NCBI GenBank assembly: GCA_947456995.1
Contig: CANGVB010000018.1
Location: forward strand, 1-14,859
Source of the DNA: Bryobacteraceae bacterium
Lineage (GTDB): Bacteria; Acidobacteriota; Terriglobia; Bryobacterales; Bryobacteraceae
Length of the DNA: 14,859 bases
Direction: 5' to 3'
Positions 6,747 to 14,456 of the stretch are shown here, one piece after another; position 1 is the first letter of the stretch, and every line of letters begins with the position of its first letter. The position numbers and the translations under genes are program-made. The notes beneath the pieces were generated by a model. It worked only from the letters and a program-made list of their open reading frames with translations, did not search any database and was not told the origin of the DNA.

Positions 6747-8207
6747 ATGCGCACATTATTCCTGAACCCTCCTTCGTTTGAAGGCTTTGACGGTGGTGCC
6801 AGTTCCCGCTGGCCTGCAACCCGAGAAATTGAAAGCTACTGGTACCCCGTGTGGCTTTGCTACCCCGCAGGCCTGCTGCCTGACTCCAAGGTGGTAGACG
6901 CCCCCCCGCACAAAATTACCATCGAAGACACCGTGGCTATGGCCCGTGACTTCGAACTTCTGGTGCTCTTCACCTCTACCCCCGGCTTTCATGTCGACGT
7001 GAAAATCGCCGAGATGATGAAGGATTCCAACCCCAAACTGCAAGTTTGCTTTGTTGGCCCTCCCGTCACGGTAGAACCGGAAAAAACGCTGCGTGCCTCC
7101 AAGGCCATCGACTTCATCGTCCGCCGCGAATTCGACTATCAGATCGTCAATTACGCCAAGGGCACTCCTCTTGCTGAGTTGCCAGGTGTCAGCTACCGCA
7201 AAGACGGTGGCATCATGCACAACCCCGAAGGCGGCTACATCGAGAATCTCGACGAGCTGCCCTGGGTATCGAAGGTCTACCAGCGCGACCTTGATTTCAA
7301 ACGCTACAACGTACCCTTCCTGCTGCATCCCTTTATCAGCTTCTACACCTCGCGAGGCTGCCCGGCCATGTGCACGTTCTGCCTCTGGCCCCAGACCCAC
7401 TCCGGCCACCGCTGGCGTCTGCGTTCGGTGCAGGACATCGCAAACGAGGTGCGCTGGTCACTGGAAAACTTCAACGGCCTCAAAGAAATCTTCTTCGACG
7501 ACGACACCTTCAACTACAAGAAGGAACGTACGATCGAGCTCTGCAAAGAACTCAAAAAGCTCAACTTCACCTGGTCTTGCACCAGCCGCGTCACTACCGA
7601 TCGCGAGACCCTCGCTGCAATGAAAGACGCAGGCTGCCGCCTGATGATCGTAGGTTACGAGTCTGGTGCCCCCGAGATCTTGAAGAACATCAAGAAGGGT
7701 GCAACCGTCGATATGGCCGAGCGCTTCACGCGCAACGCTCATGAACTCGGCCTCACCGTACATGCCGACTTTATCGTGGGCCTGCCGGGAGAAACACGTC
7801 AGACCATCCAGCAAACCATCGACTTCGCGAAGAAACTCGATTGTGAAACGATTCAGGTTTCGATTGCCCACCCCTACCCGGGCACTGAGTTCTACGATTA
7901 CGCACAGAAGAACAATCTCATCCAGCTCGATGCATCGATGACCGACGAGATGGGCCACCAGTTGCCCACCGTCGTTTACCCTGGCCTTGATCGAGCTGAG
8001 CTCGTCGATTCCGTCGAGCGCTTCTACGGCGAATACTACTTCCGCCCGAAGGCTGCCTGGCGCGTGGTCAAGAAAGCAATCTTCAATACCGATGAACGGC
8101 GCCGGCTGGTAAAAGAAGCTCGCGAGTACCTCGCCCTTCGCAAGAAGCGCAAGAAGTTCGTGGCTGACCAGAAGAGCCAGGCCAGCTACGCCTCAACTGG
8201 CGACTAA
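6747..8207 (+). CDS. hpnJ: Hopanoid biosynthesis radical SAM protein HpnJ
   Basis: 486 residues, close to the usual ~470. The N-terminal B12-binding-like domain (about 1-140) opens with FLNPPSFEGFDGG and SRWPATREIES, as HpnJ proteins do, and includes VVDAPPHKITIED. The radical SAM core carries the [4Fe-4S] motif C205-x3-C209-x2-C212 inside RGCPAMCTFCLWPQTHSGHR, an HpnJ hallmark. It continues with FFDDDTFNY, VGYESGAPEILKNIKKG and DFIVGLPGETRQTIQQT. Work in Burkholderia cenocepacia places HpnJ at the step turning bacteriohopanetetrol glucosamine into the cyclitol ether by ring contraction. HpnI and HpnK supply that substrate, and HpnI is encoded four genes on. The TAA stop overlaps the next ATG by one base (TAATG). 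The start is ATG 6747, at the conserved N-terminus. Assignment rests on remembered family motifs. Confidence 0.95.
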   Translation: MRTLFLNPPSFEGFDGGASSRWPATREIESYWYPVWLCYPAGLLPDSKVVDAPPHKITIEDTVAMARDFELLVLFTSTPGFHVDVKIAEMMKDSNPKLQVCFVGPPVTVEPEKTLRASKAIDFIVRREFDYQIVNYAKGTPLAELPGVSYRKDGGIMHNPEGGYIENLDELPWVSKVYQRDLDFKRYNVPFLLHPFISFYTSRGCPAMCTFCLWPQTHSGHRWRLRSVQDIANEVRWSLENFNGLKEIFFDDDTFNYKKERTIELCKELKKLNFTWSCTSRVTTDRETLAAMKDAGCRLMIVGYESGAPEILKNIKKGATVDMAERFTRNAHELGLTVHADFIVGLPGETRQTIQQTIDFAKKLDCETIQVSIAHPYPGTEFYDYAQKNNLIQLDASMTDEMGHQLPTVVYPGLDRAELVDSVERFYGEYYFRPKAAWRVVKKAIFNTDERRRLVKEAREYLALRKKRKKFVADQKSQASYASTGD

Positions 8208-8596
8208 TGCCGGCATCAAGAAGCCGCGTTTACTGGCTCACGGCCTTTGTCGTAGCCGCAAACGTTGTGGGCAACTTTGCACTCTCCTGGGGGATGAAAC
8301 ATCCCACGGGTTGGGCTCCTACCGCCATCGAACCGATCGACGCACTGCTCAGCCCCTGGGTGCTGCTTGGCATTTTACTGCTGGCGGTGTGGACGATCTC
8401 TCGTGTCACGCTGTTGTCATGGGCTGACCTTTCTTTTGTCCTGCCCGTTACCAGCATCGGCTACGTCCTCAATGCTGTAATCGGCTTTGCCGTGCTGGGA
8501 GAGCATATCTCCTGGCTGCGCTGGATCGGCACGGCCTTTATCCTGAGCGGTACGATCCTCACAGCCGCAACTCCGCCAAAGGCTGATTCGGCATGA
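8207..8596 (+). CDS. Four-TM SMR/EamA-type half-transporter, subunit 1 of a pair
   Basis: 129 residues with four predicted membrane segments (about 9-30, 49-69, 75-95, 103-121) and little else: the drug/metabolite-transporter half-unit seen in EmrE, ArnE and ArnF. Segment 3 carries DLSFVLP (74-80). Segment 4 starts with GEHISWLRWIGTAFILSG, with E99 in the position where family members have a conserved Glu before a Trp-x-Gly turn. The charged Glu of EmrE's first helix (E14) is replaced by uncharged residues around N19, as in ArnE, which argues against a proton-driven multidrug pump. It overlaps hpnJ by one base and the next gene by four (ATGA). Its place between hpnJ and hpnI suggests a hopanoid head-group flippase subunit; that role is inferred. 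Confidence 0.85.
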   Translation: MPASRSRVYWLTAFVVAANVVGNFALSWGMKHPTGWAPTAIEPIDALLSPWVLLGILLLAVWTISRVTLLSWADLSFVLPVTSIGYVLNAVIGFAVLGEHISWLRWIGTAFILSGTILTAATPPKADSA

Positions 8597-8937
8597 AGTG
8601 GGCGCTTGTCTTCGGCATCGTTGCCTCGACGATTGTTTGCGACTACCTTCAATCCAGCGCAATGAAGTCGCACGGGGAGGTTTACTCGGCGAGCGTTCTG
8701 GCAAAACTCTTTGGCCAGTGGCGTCTGGCCCTCTCGATCGTTTTCATGGCAATCAGCTTTTTCTGTTTCACCCAACTCCTCGCTGTAGCTGATTTAAGCT
8801 TTGCCGTGCCCGCTACGGCCCTTACGATTCCAGCCGAAACATTTATGGCTCGCTATGTTTTGCGAGAAAATGTAGGCTTGAGAAGATGGGCGGGCGCAGT
8901 ACTGGTCGCCATTGGTGTTCTTTTCCTCGAACTGTGA
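8593..8937 (+). CDS. Four-TM SMR/EamA-type half-transporter, subunit 2 of a pair
   Basis: 114 residues and four predicted membrane segments (about 4-22, 44-63, 66-88, 97-113). It is a diverged paralog of the preceding protein. Both have Met-Lys plus a nearby Gly after helix 1 (MKSHGEV here), DLSFxxP opening helix 3 (D67 to P73), and a Glu (E92) followed by an Arg-Trp-x-Gly turn leading into helix 4. Helix 1 lacks the EmrE-type Glu. Lengths of 129 and 114 are close to those of ArnF and ArnE (128 and 111), which act as a heterodimer, so these two probably pair too, likely in opposite orientations in the membrane. The ATG overlaps the previous stop as ATGA, with AAAGG upstream. The TGA overlaps the GTG start of hpnI. 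Confidence 0.85.
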   Translation: MKWALVFGIVASTIVCDYLQSSAMKSHGEVYSASVLAKLFGQWRLALSIVFMAISFFCFTQLLAVADLSFAVPATALTIPAETFMARYVLRENVGLRRWAGAVLVAIGVLFLEL

Positions 8938-10052
8938 TCTATCTCCTGACAGTAATTGCGTGTATCTCGGCGGCCTACCAAGTCACCGCGCTGATCGCCT
9001 GTCTGCGTCAGTTGCTTCGACCAGCCACGGTGGTGCGCAACCCTCAGCCCATTTCAATACTGAAGCCGGTGCGTGGGCTGGACCCCGATTTTTACGCCGC
9101 AATCCGCTCACACGCCACGCAGGATTATCCTGTACCCTTCGAAATCCTCTTTGGTGCGGCAGACCCCTCCGACCCCTGCTTGCTGGAAATCGAGAAATTG
9201 CAAAGGGAATTCCCCAATCTCGACATCAGAATCATCCACGCAACTACCTCTGCCCCGAATGCCAAAGTTGGCGCATTGATCGACCTCGCCGCCCAGGCCC
9301 GCTATGACATTTTGCTCGTCAACGATAGCGACATTCTGGTTCCTCAGGGCTACCTGAAGAAGGTATCGGCCCCCCTCGATAATCCGCAAGTAGGAATGGT
9401 AACCACCCTCTACCGCGCCACGGCTCACACCATGCCTGGCCGCTGGGAATCACTAGGTATCGCCATCGACTTTGCTCCCAGCGTCCTGGTGGCACCCCTG
9501 GTTGGCATCAAAGAATTTGGCCTCGGTGCCACTCTGGTTTTCCGCAAAGTAGATCTCAACGCTATCGGTGGTTTTGAGAAAATCGCAGACTATCTTGCCG
9601 ACGACTATCAGCTTGCCCGTCACATCACCCAACAACTCAACAAGCGTGCTTACATGTCAGAAGTGGTGGTGGAAACTTCGATAGGCGATGACACCTGGGC
9701 CGGAGTTTGGGAACACCAGATTCGCTGGGCCCGCACTATCCGCGTTTCCCGGGGAGGCGGCTATCTCGGCCTCCCCATTACTCATACAGGCCTTTGGATA
9801 CTCCTCGCAATCCTCAGCGGGGCATGGAGTCTTGCTGCGGCTTTGACGATATGTAGATGGATGACTGCATTTGTGAGCGGATTCTTTGTACTTCGCTCTC
9901 CCATTGCGCGGCGCGCCTTTTGGCTCGCTCCTCTTTGGGACCTCTGGGCATTTCTGGTCTGGATGGCGGGCCTTACAGGCTCAACGGTAATTTGGCGTGA
10001 TGGTGTGCTCACCCTCACCAGAGACGGTAAACTTCTTCGACAGGTACCCTGA
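8934..10052 (+). CDS. hpnI: Hopanoid glycosyltransferase HpnI (GT21, ceramide-glucosyltransferase-like)
   Basis: 372 residues, a usual HpnI length. It starts at GTG 8934, which overlaps the previous stop as GTGA. The in-frame ATG at 8886 would add 16 residues encoded inside the upstream gene and push the first membrane helix inward. Order: an N-terminal membrane helix (2-22), then the GT-A domain with PISILKPVRGLDPDF (39-53), NDSDI (130-134, metal/donor Asp), LGATLVFRK (197-205), LADDYQLARH (221-230, base Asp) and the QxxRW motif QIRWART (262-268). Two to three further helices follow at 287-352. The D, D, D, (Q/R)xxRW set defines GT21. HpnI is known to transfer N-acetylglucosamine to bacteriohopanetetrol at the inner membrane's cytoplasmic face. 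No hpnK deacetylase is present in the window. Confidence 0.9.
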   Translation: MIYLLTVIACISAAYQVTALIACLRQLLRPATVVRNPQPISILKPVRGLDPDFYAAIRSHATQDYPVPFEILFGAADPSDPCLLEIEKLQREFPNLDIRIIHATTSAPNAKVGALIDLAAQARYDILLVNDSDILVPQGYLKKVSAPLDNPQVGMVTTLYRATAHTMPGRWESLGIAIDFAPSVLVAPLVGIKEFGLGATLVFRKVDLNAIGGFEKIADYLADDYQLARHITQQLNKRAYMSEVVVETSIGDDTWAGVWEHQIRWARTIRVSRGGGYLGLPITHTGLWILLAILSGAWSLAAALTICRWMTAFVSGFFVLRSPIARRAFWLAPLWDLWAFLVWMAGLTGSTVIWRDGVLTLTRDGKLLRQVP

Positions 10053-11737
10053 TGCGCATTTCACTTTGTTTTTTCATTGCACTGACACTTATGGCGCAAA
10101 GCCCCAAGGGCGATTTGGGCAAGGCGAAAAAGGCCTTCGAGCGCGCGATGCAGCTCCAGGATGCAGGCAAACTCGAAGACGCCTTTAAGGCCTTGTCTGA
10201 AACCATCGAGGCCGATTCCAATTTTGCCCCCGCATGGCGCGAGCGCGGCAAGATCCGCTACCAATTGGGTGAGGTTGAGTTTGGTGCTGCCGATCTCAAC
10301 CGGGCGCTGGCCCTCGATCCAGACAATTTCGAGGCCTGGATGATTCGCGGCGATATTCTGGCCACAGCAAACAAACTTGAAGATGCGCTCAAGGATTACA
10401 ACAAAGCTGCGGGTTTCGGGCGCGAGACGGCTCAACTCTACAATGCACGCGGCGTAGTTCAGGTGCGTCTGCGGCAGTTTGACCGCGCCATTGAAGACTT
10501 TACAAAATCGATCAAGCTTCGCCTCGACAATCCGGGCACCTATAAAGATCGCGGCGTTACCTACACCATGATGGGCAAGTTTCAGGACGCCCTTGAAGAT
10601 TACAATCGCGCCCTTTCACTCAAGCCTGATTACCCCGAGGCACACCTCGAGCGGGGCTATGTTTATGGGCAACTTGCTCAGTTTGACCGTGCCATTCCAG
10701 ACTTCACCATGGTTCTCAAACTGCAACCCGACAACGTTAAGGCCTACACGTTGAGGGCTGCCGCCTACCAGCAGATGAACCAGCCTCAGGCGGCCATCAT
10801 CGATTATTCCGAGGCGCTCAAGCGCCAGCCCTCAGGCCTGGGTATCCTCATGGCCAGAGCCGCCGCCTACGCCGAGTTGCAGCAATTTGAGGCGAGCCTT
10901 GCTGACCGTGAGAAGGCTGTCGAGCTGGCCCCCAAATCGGCAGAAGTTTACATCGCCCGTGGCGGCTCCCACCACCTGATGGGCAATCATGACAAGGGCT
11001 TTGCAGACCGGGACAAGGCAATTCAGCTCAACCCAAAGCTGCCAGAAGCCTGGCTTGCGCGCGGCAGCGCTCACTTTCTGCTCGACCATTTCGAGAAGGC
11101 CAAAGCAGACCTCGAGAAGGCTCTGGAGCTGAATCCAGCCCTGGATGAAGCAAAAGAAGTGCTGGCCCGAACCAACGAGAAGCTCACTGCGCTCAAGGCC
11201 CCAATTCTTGCCAGCAAGCCTGAAGAGGTAAAGGAATCATCACTCTCTGCTGTGCAGACGCTGGCCGAAAAGCAGATCGCCGAAACACCAAAAGCAACCG
11301 TACCCCAGGCTGCTCCACCCCAACCGATCGTTGCCAAAGCAGTGGCTCCTCCTACAATTCCTGCTCCTGCAGCTTCCGCTCCTGTGCCCTCCGCGCCACG
11401 TGTTGATGCCAGCGATAAACAAAACCTGTCAGCAGACAACCTCAATTTTCTGGGCCGCGAGCTCAATCAGGCTGGCGATTTCCGCAAGGCAATCGAGCTC
11501 TTTACGCAAGCAGTTGCCAAGAAGCCAGACTTCCCGATCGCCTACAACGGCCGGGGCTACGCTCATATGCGTTTGGCCGAATGGAAGCTGGCCGAAGAAA
11601 GTTTCACACTCGCCATCAAATACAACCCCCGCTACGCCAATGCTTACATGAATCGTTCTGCAGCCCGAGCCAAGCTCGGCGATGTAGCCGGCTCCCAGCA
11701 GGACTCAGCCATGTCAAAGCAACTCGGCGCCAAATAG
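10052..11737 (+). CDS. Exported TPR-repeat protein
   Basis: 561 residues, starting with a short signal peptide (MRISLCFFIALTLMAQ). About ten consecutive 34-residue tetratricopeptide repeats follow (25-365). Examples are those containing FQDALEDYNRALSLKPDY and FDRAIPDFTMVLKLQPDN, with the typical Gly/Ala-8, Ala-20 and Pro-32 pattern. Then comes a Pro/Ala-rich linker (about 385-455), and three more repeats (463-558, the last imperfect). TPR arrays bind protein partners; nothing enzymatic is visible, and the periplasm is the likely location. The ATG overlaps the hpnI stop by one base (TGATG) with ACAGG upstream, so it is translated with the hopanoid genes. It may scaffold envelope components or simply be a passenger. 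A specific partner cannot be read from the sequence. Confidence 0.85.
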   Translation: MRISLCFFIALTLMAQSPKGDLGKAKKAFERAMQLQDAGKLEDAFKALSETIEADSNFAPAWRERGKIRYQLGEVEFGAADLNRALALDPDNFEAWMIRGDILATANKLEDALKDYNKAAGFGRETAQLYNARGVVQVRLRQFDRAIEDFTKSIKLRLDNPGTYKDRGVTYTMMGKFQDALEDYNRALSLKPDYPEAHLERGYVYGQLAQFDRAIPDFTMVLKLQPDNVKAYTLRAAAYQQMNQPQAAIIDYSEALKRQPSGLGILMARAAAYAELQQFEASLADREKAVELAPKSAEVYIARGGSHHLMGNHDKGFADRDKAIQLNPKLPEAWLARGSAHFLLDHFEKAKADLEKALELNPALDEAKEVLARTNEKLTALKAPILASKPEEVKESSLSAVQTLAEKQIAETPKATVPQAAPPQPIVAKAVAPPTIPAPAASAPVPSAPRVDASDKQNLSADNLNFLGRELNQAGDFRKAIELFTQAVAKKPDFPIAYNGRGYAHMRLAEWKLAEESFTLAIKYNPRYANAYMNRSAARAKLGDVAGSQQDSAMSKQLGAK

Positions 11738-11762
11738 CCTGAGCTCCCTATCACCCTGGGCA

Positions 11763-11771
11763 TGACACAAT
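11763..11771 (+). promoter_or_regulatory. Possible extended -10 before the M81 peptidase gene
   Basis: The 47-base gap after the TPR gene contains TGACACAAT, an extended -10-like element (4 of 6 positions of TATAAT plus TG). It would start a transcript about seven bases before the ATG at 11785. No Shine-Dalgarno precedes that ATG. No clear terminator for the upstream transcript is visible. Weak, position-based call. Confidence 0.3.
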
Positions 11772-11784
11772 AAGCGTCATTCGT

Positions 11785-13269
11785 ATGCCTAGAATTCTTG
11801 TCAATGAGTGCAAACAGGAAGTCTCCTCGTTTAACCCGGTGCTCAGCCACTACGAAGACTTTCTAACCGATGCCGGCCAGGACATCCTCAATTACCATCG
11901 CCCCGTCCGCTCTGAAGTAGGTGGCGCGCTCAGCATCTTTGATTCCCGCCCGGAGCTTGAAGTATTGGGTGGCTTTAGTGCCCGCGGCATCACATCTGCC
12001 GGCACTCTGGCCGAGCCCTGCTTCCAGAAACTGGCCTCCCGGTTTATCGAGGCCGTACAGAAGGCGGGCCCTCTGGATGGAGTCTATCTTGCCCTGCACG
12101 GAGCCCTCGCCTCAGAAGAAACCGAAGACACCGAAGGCTATCTGATCGAGGAGACCCGTAAGATCGTCGGGCCCAATGTGCCGATCGTCGTCTCGCTCGA
12201 CCTTCACGGCATCCTCACCGATCGCATCCTCACTTACAGCGATGCCGTCGCTGTCTATCACACCAATCCTCACGTGGACTTCTACACAACAGGCCAGCGC
12301 GCGGCCCGCCTTCTACTGCATCTGCTTGACGGCAAGCCCCGCCCGGTGCAGCTTCGCATCCCCATTCCCGCGCTTGTTCGCGGTGCTCAGTGCATCACAG
12401 AAACCGGGCTCTTTGGCGGCTTCGTCAAGCGGGCAGTCGAGATCGAAGACGTCCTCTCGGCTGGTCTCTTCATCGGCAATCCTTTTACCGACATCGAAGA
12501 TCTGGCCTCCAATGTTCTGCTGGTTTGCGACGAGTCCAGTCTCGAAAAGACCGTCGCGCAGGGCAAACAGATTGCCGAAGACTTCTGGCAGGTGCGAGCG
12601 CAAATCCAGCAACCGCTCACGAGCCTTGAAGAGAGCATTGAATTAGCCAAGGCCACGCCGGGTCGCATCGTCCTGGTGGACGCAGCCGACGCCACAAGCT
12701 CTGGAGCTTCCGGCGACAGCAACGCTATCCTGGCTCAACTGCTGCGGGCGAGGTGCGAGCGCACCGCGCTACTTCCTTTGGTAGACGCACCTGCCGTAGA
12801 GGCCTGCTTCGAGGCTGGCATCGGCGCACAACTCACCTTGAAGCTTGGAGGCAGCCTCGACCCACGCTTCACCCCCGTACAGATCACAGGCCGCGTGCGT
12901 CTTCTCTTTGATGGCAACCTTCGCAGCGAATCCCATGGTGAAGCCTGGCATGCCGGTAACAGCGCCGTCTTCGAGGCAGGCCCAATCACTATCGTCCTCA
13001 CCAGCCGCGCCGTCAGCCTCTATGACCGCACCCTCTTTCTAGCCTGCGGCCAGGACCCCGCGAGCTTCGATATGACGGTAGTGAAGTCTCCCCTCTGCCA
13101 GCCGCGATTCTTTGAAGAAGGAGCCGCTCTGGTGATTCACGTAGATGCTCCAGGGGCAACCAGCGCTAATGTACGATCACTCGGCCACAAAAGGGCTGCC
13201 CGTCCGCTCTATCCGCTCGATCTGGATATGACTTACACACCACAACCCCGTATTTTCAGGCCAGCCTGA
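11785..13269 (+). CDS. M81-family metallopeptidase (MlrC/microcystinase C-like)
   Basis: 494 residues, normal for MlrC (about 500). The N-terminal domain begins ILVNECKQEVSSFNP, the family's E-x-x-x-E-x-x-x-F-x-P opening. It continues with LALHGALAS (H105) and SLDLHGILTDR (D139, H141), then AVYHTNPHVDF (H159, H163). D139, H141 and H163 fit the zinc ligands proposed for MlrC. The C-terminal domain contains DAADATSSGASGDSNAIL (299-316), the usual GDS/T turn. MlrC hydrolyses linearised microcystin at the Adda-D-Glu bond; most M81 proteins act on unknown amides or small peptides. There is no signal peptide, so it is cytoplasmic. The TGA overlaps the MFS transporter ATG by one base, and a D-amino-acid-type PLP enzyme follows, pointing to uptake and breakdown of D-residue-containing amides. 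The substrate is inferred. Confidence 0.9.
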   Translation: MPRILVNECKQEVSSFNPVLSHYEDFLTDAGQDILNYHRPVRSEVGGALSIFDSRPELEVLGGFSARGITSAGTLAEPCFQKLASRFIEAVQKAGPLDGVYLALHGALASEETEDTEGYLIEETRKIVGPNVPIVVSLDLHGILTDRILTYSDAVAVYHTNPHVDFYTTGQRAARLLLHLLDGKPRPVQLRIPIPALVRGAQCITETGLFGGFVKRAVEIEDVLSAGLFIGNPFTDIEDLASNVLLVCDESSLEKTVAQGKQIAEDFWQVRAQIQQPLTSLEESIELAKATPGRIVLVDAADATSSGASGDSNAILAQLLRARCERTALLPLVDAPAVEACFEAGIGAQLTLKLGGSLDPRFTPVQITGRVRLLFDGNLRSESHGEAWHAGNSAVFEAGPITIVLTSRAVSLYDRTLFLACGQDPASFDMTVVKSPLCQPRFFEEGAALVIHVDAPGATSANVRSLGHKRAARPLYPLDLDMTYTPQPRIFRPA

Positions 13270-14456
13270 TGCCGATCCTCTTCTACCTCTGGATTGCCTT
13301 CGCGCTGAACTACATCGACCGTCAGATGGTCTATTCGATGTTTCCGGCGCTCGAGCGGGATCTCGCCTTCAGTGCGGCGGCGCTCGGTTGGGTAGGAACG
13401 GTCTTTCTGTGGTCTTACACGCCAGCTTTGCCCCTTGCCGGGATCCTTGCAGACCGTTACCGCCGCAATCGCCTCATCGTCTGGAGCCTGCTTCTCTGGA
13501 GCGCCGCCACCATCGGCTGCGGCCTTTCGCAATCCCCTGCTGTCTTCCTCTTCTGGCGCGTCGTCATGGGGTTGACGGAAGCCCTTTACTACCCCACTGC
13601 AATGGCTCTGATCGCAAGCCACTACCCGGAGGCCGCGCGCTCCCGCGCCCTCGGCCTGCATCAATCCGCGCAGTTTGCCGGTGGGGTGATTGGAGGTTGG
13701 TACGGTGGCTGGGCGGCCGATCACACAGGCTGGCGGAGTGCCTTCCTGATTGCCGGGGCAGCGGGGTTGATGTACAGCCCCATACTCAGTCGAGGCCTCC
13801 CGGATTCGCCACCACCAGCCAGCTCAAGCGCAGAGCCTGCCAGCCCCTGGGCATTAGCCCGGTCAGTGCCTTTTTTGATTCTCGCTGCCACTTTCGCCAG
13901 CTACTGCTCGATCCAGTGGATCTTCTTCGCCTGGTTCCCGACCTACCTCCAGGATCGCTTTCATCTCTCGATGACCGACAGTGGCTGGGCCTCAACTCTC
14001 TTTGTCCAGACTGCGTTCATTGTGGGTATTCTGCTCGGTGCGTATCTAGCCGATCGTATACAGGCGCGTCTGCTGGTGACAGCGGGAGGAGCATTCTTCT
14101 GTGCCCCATTTTCGTACTTTGCTTTCTCTGCAGACTCCCTGCCACTCTCGCTGGGCTTCGCCACTGCCTTTGGCTTCTTTGCCGGTGGGCTATCGGCGAA
14201 CGCCTTCGCGGGGGCTTTCGATCTGATTGACCCACGCCTGCGAGGCCTTGCTGCTGGCATTCTAAACATGTGCGGGGGATTTGCCTCGGGCGGCATGATT
14301 CTGATTGCGGGCATGCTTCGAAAGACTGTTGGCTTTGCGCCACTTCTATTTGTGGCTATGATCACCACAATGTTGCTTGCAGGCCTCTTGGCATTTTTCG
14401 CAACTAGAGTTAAACTCAGCCCATGCTCACCCGCCGTCGAGCCATCTCGAGTCTAG
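13269..14456 (+). CDS. MFS transporter
   Basis: 395 residues with about 12 hydrophobic segments in two bundles, separated by a polar loop rich in Pro, Ser and Ala (about 176-196). Helix 1 contains NYIDRQ (14-19), typical of the Spinster-like/anion:cation symporter branch. The loop between helices 2 and 3 has motif A as GILADRYRRNR (58-68), and the corresponding second-half loop reads GAYLADRIQAR. The family moves organic anions, sugar acids, lipids or amino-acid derivatives, so the cargo is not predictable from sequence. It overlaps the M81 gene by one base (TGATG). Its own 3' end overlaps the next start by 34 bases, so the three genes are probably translated together. The protein is a plausible importer of the M81 substrate, by context only. 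Confidence 0.92.
   Translation: MPILFYLWIAFALNYIDRQMVYSMFPALERDLAFSAAALGWVGTVFLWSYTPALPLAGILADRYRRNRLIVWSLLLWSAATIGCGLSQSPAVFLFWRVVMGLTEALYYPTAMALIASHYPEAARSRALGLHQSAQFAGGVIGGWYGGWAADHTGWRSAFLIAGAAGLMYSPILSRGLPDSPPPASSSAEPASPWALARSVPFLILAATFASYCSIQWIFFAWFPTYLQDRFHLSMTDSGWASTLFVQTAFIVGILLGAYLADRIQARLLVTAGGAFFCAPFSYFAFSADSLPLSLGFATAFGFFAGGLSANAFAGAFDLIDPRLRGLAAGILNMCGGFASGGMILIAGMLRKTVGFAPLLFVAMITTMLLAGLLAFFATRVKLSPCSPAVEPSRV
14411..14416 (+). promoter_or_regulatory. TAAACT element that could drive a leaderless transcript
   Basis: TAAACT (in AGTTAAACTCAG) ends six bases before the ATG at 14423, so a start site seven bases downstream would coincide with the A of that ATG. The same hexamer is used in the candidate promoters of rpiB and hpnJ. 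It lies inside the MFS coding sequence and lacks the TG extension. Speculative. Confidence 0.2.

Noticed and set aside
8886..8933. ATG 8886 as the hpnI start
   Set aside because: It adds 16 polar residues encoded within the previous gene. GTG 8934 puts the membrane helix at the N-terminus and matches the overlap pattern.
8207..8937. The two half-transporters as one frameshifted EamA gene
   Set aside because: Each has its own start, four helices and the full DLSF...E...W-x-G ending. The ATGA overlap is normal coupling, and a fused EamA protein would be about 290 residues with 10 helices.
10127..11150. DNA-level tandem repeats in the TPR gene
   Set aside because: The 34-residue periodicity is clear in protein but too diverged in DNA to call a nucleotide repeat or CRISPR.
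11738..11784. An intrinsic terminator after the TPR gene
   Set aside because: CCC-GGG pairing is too short and no U-tract follows.
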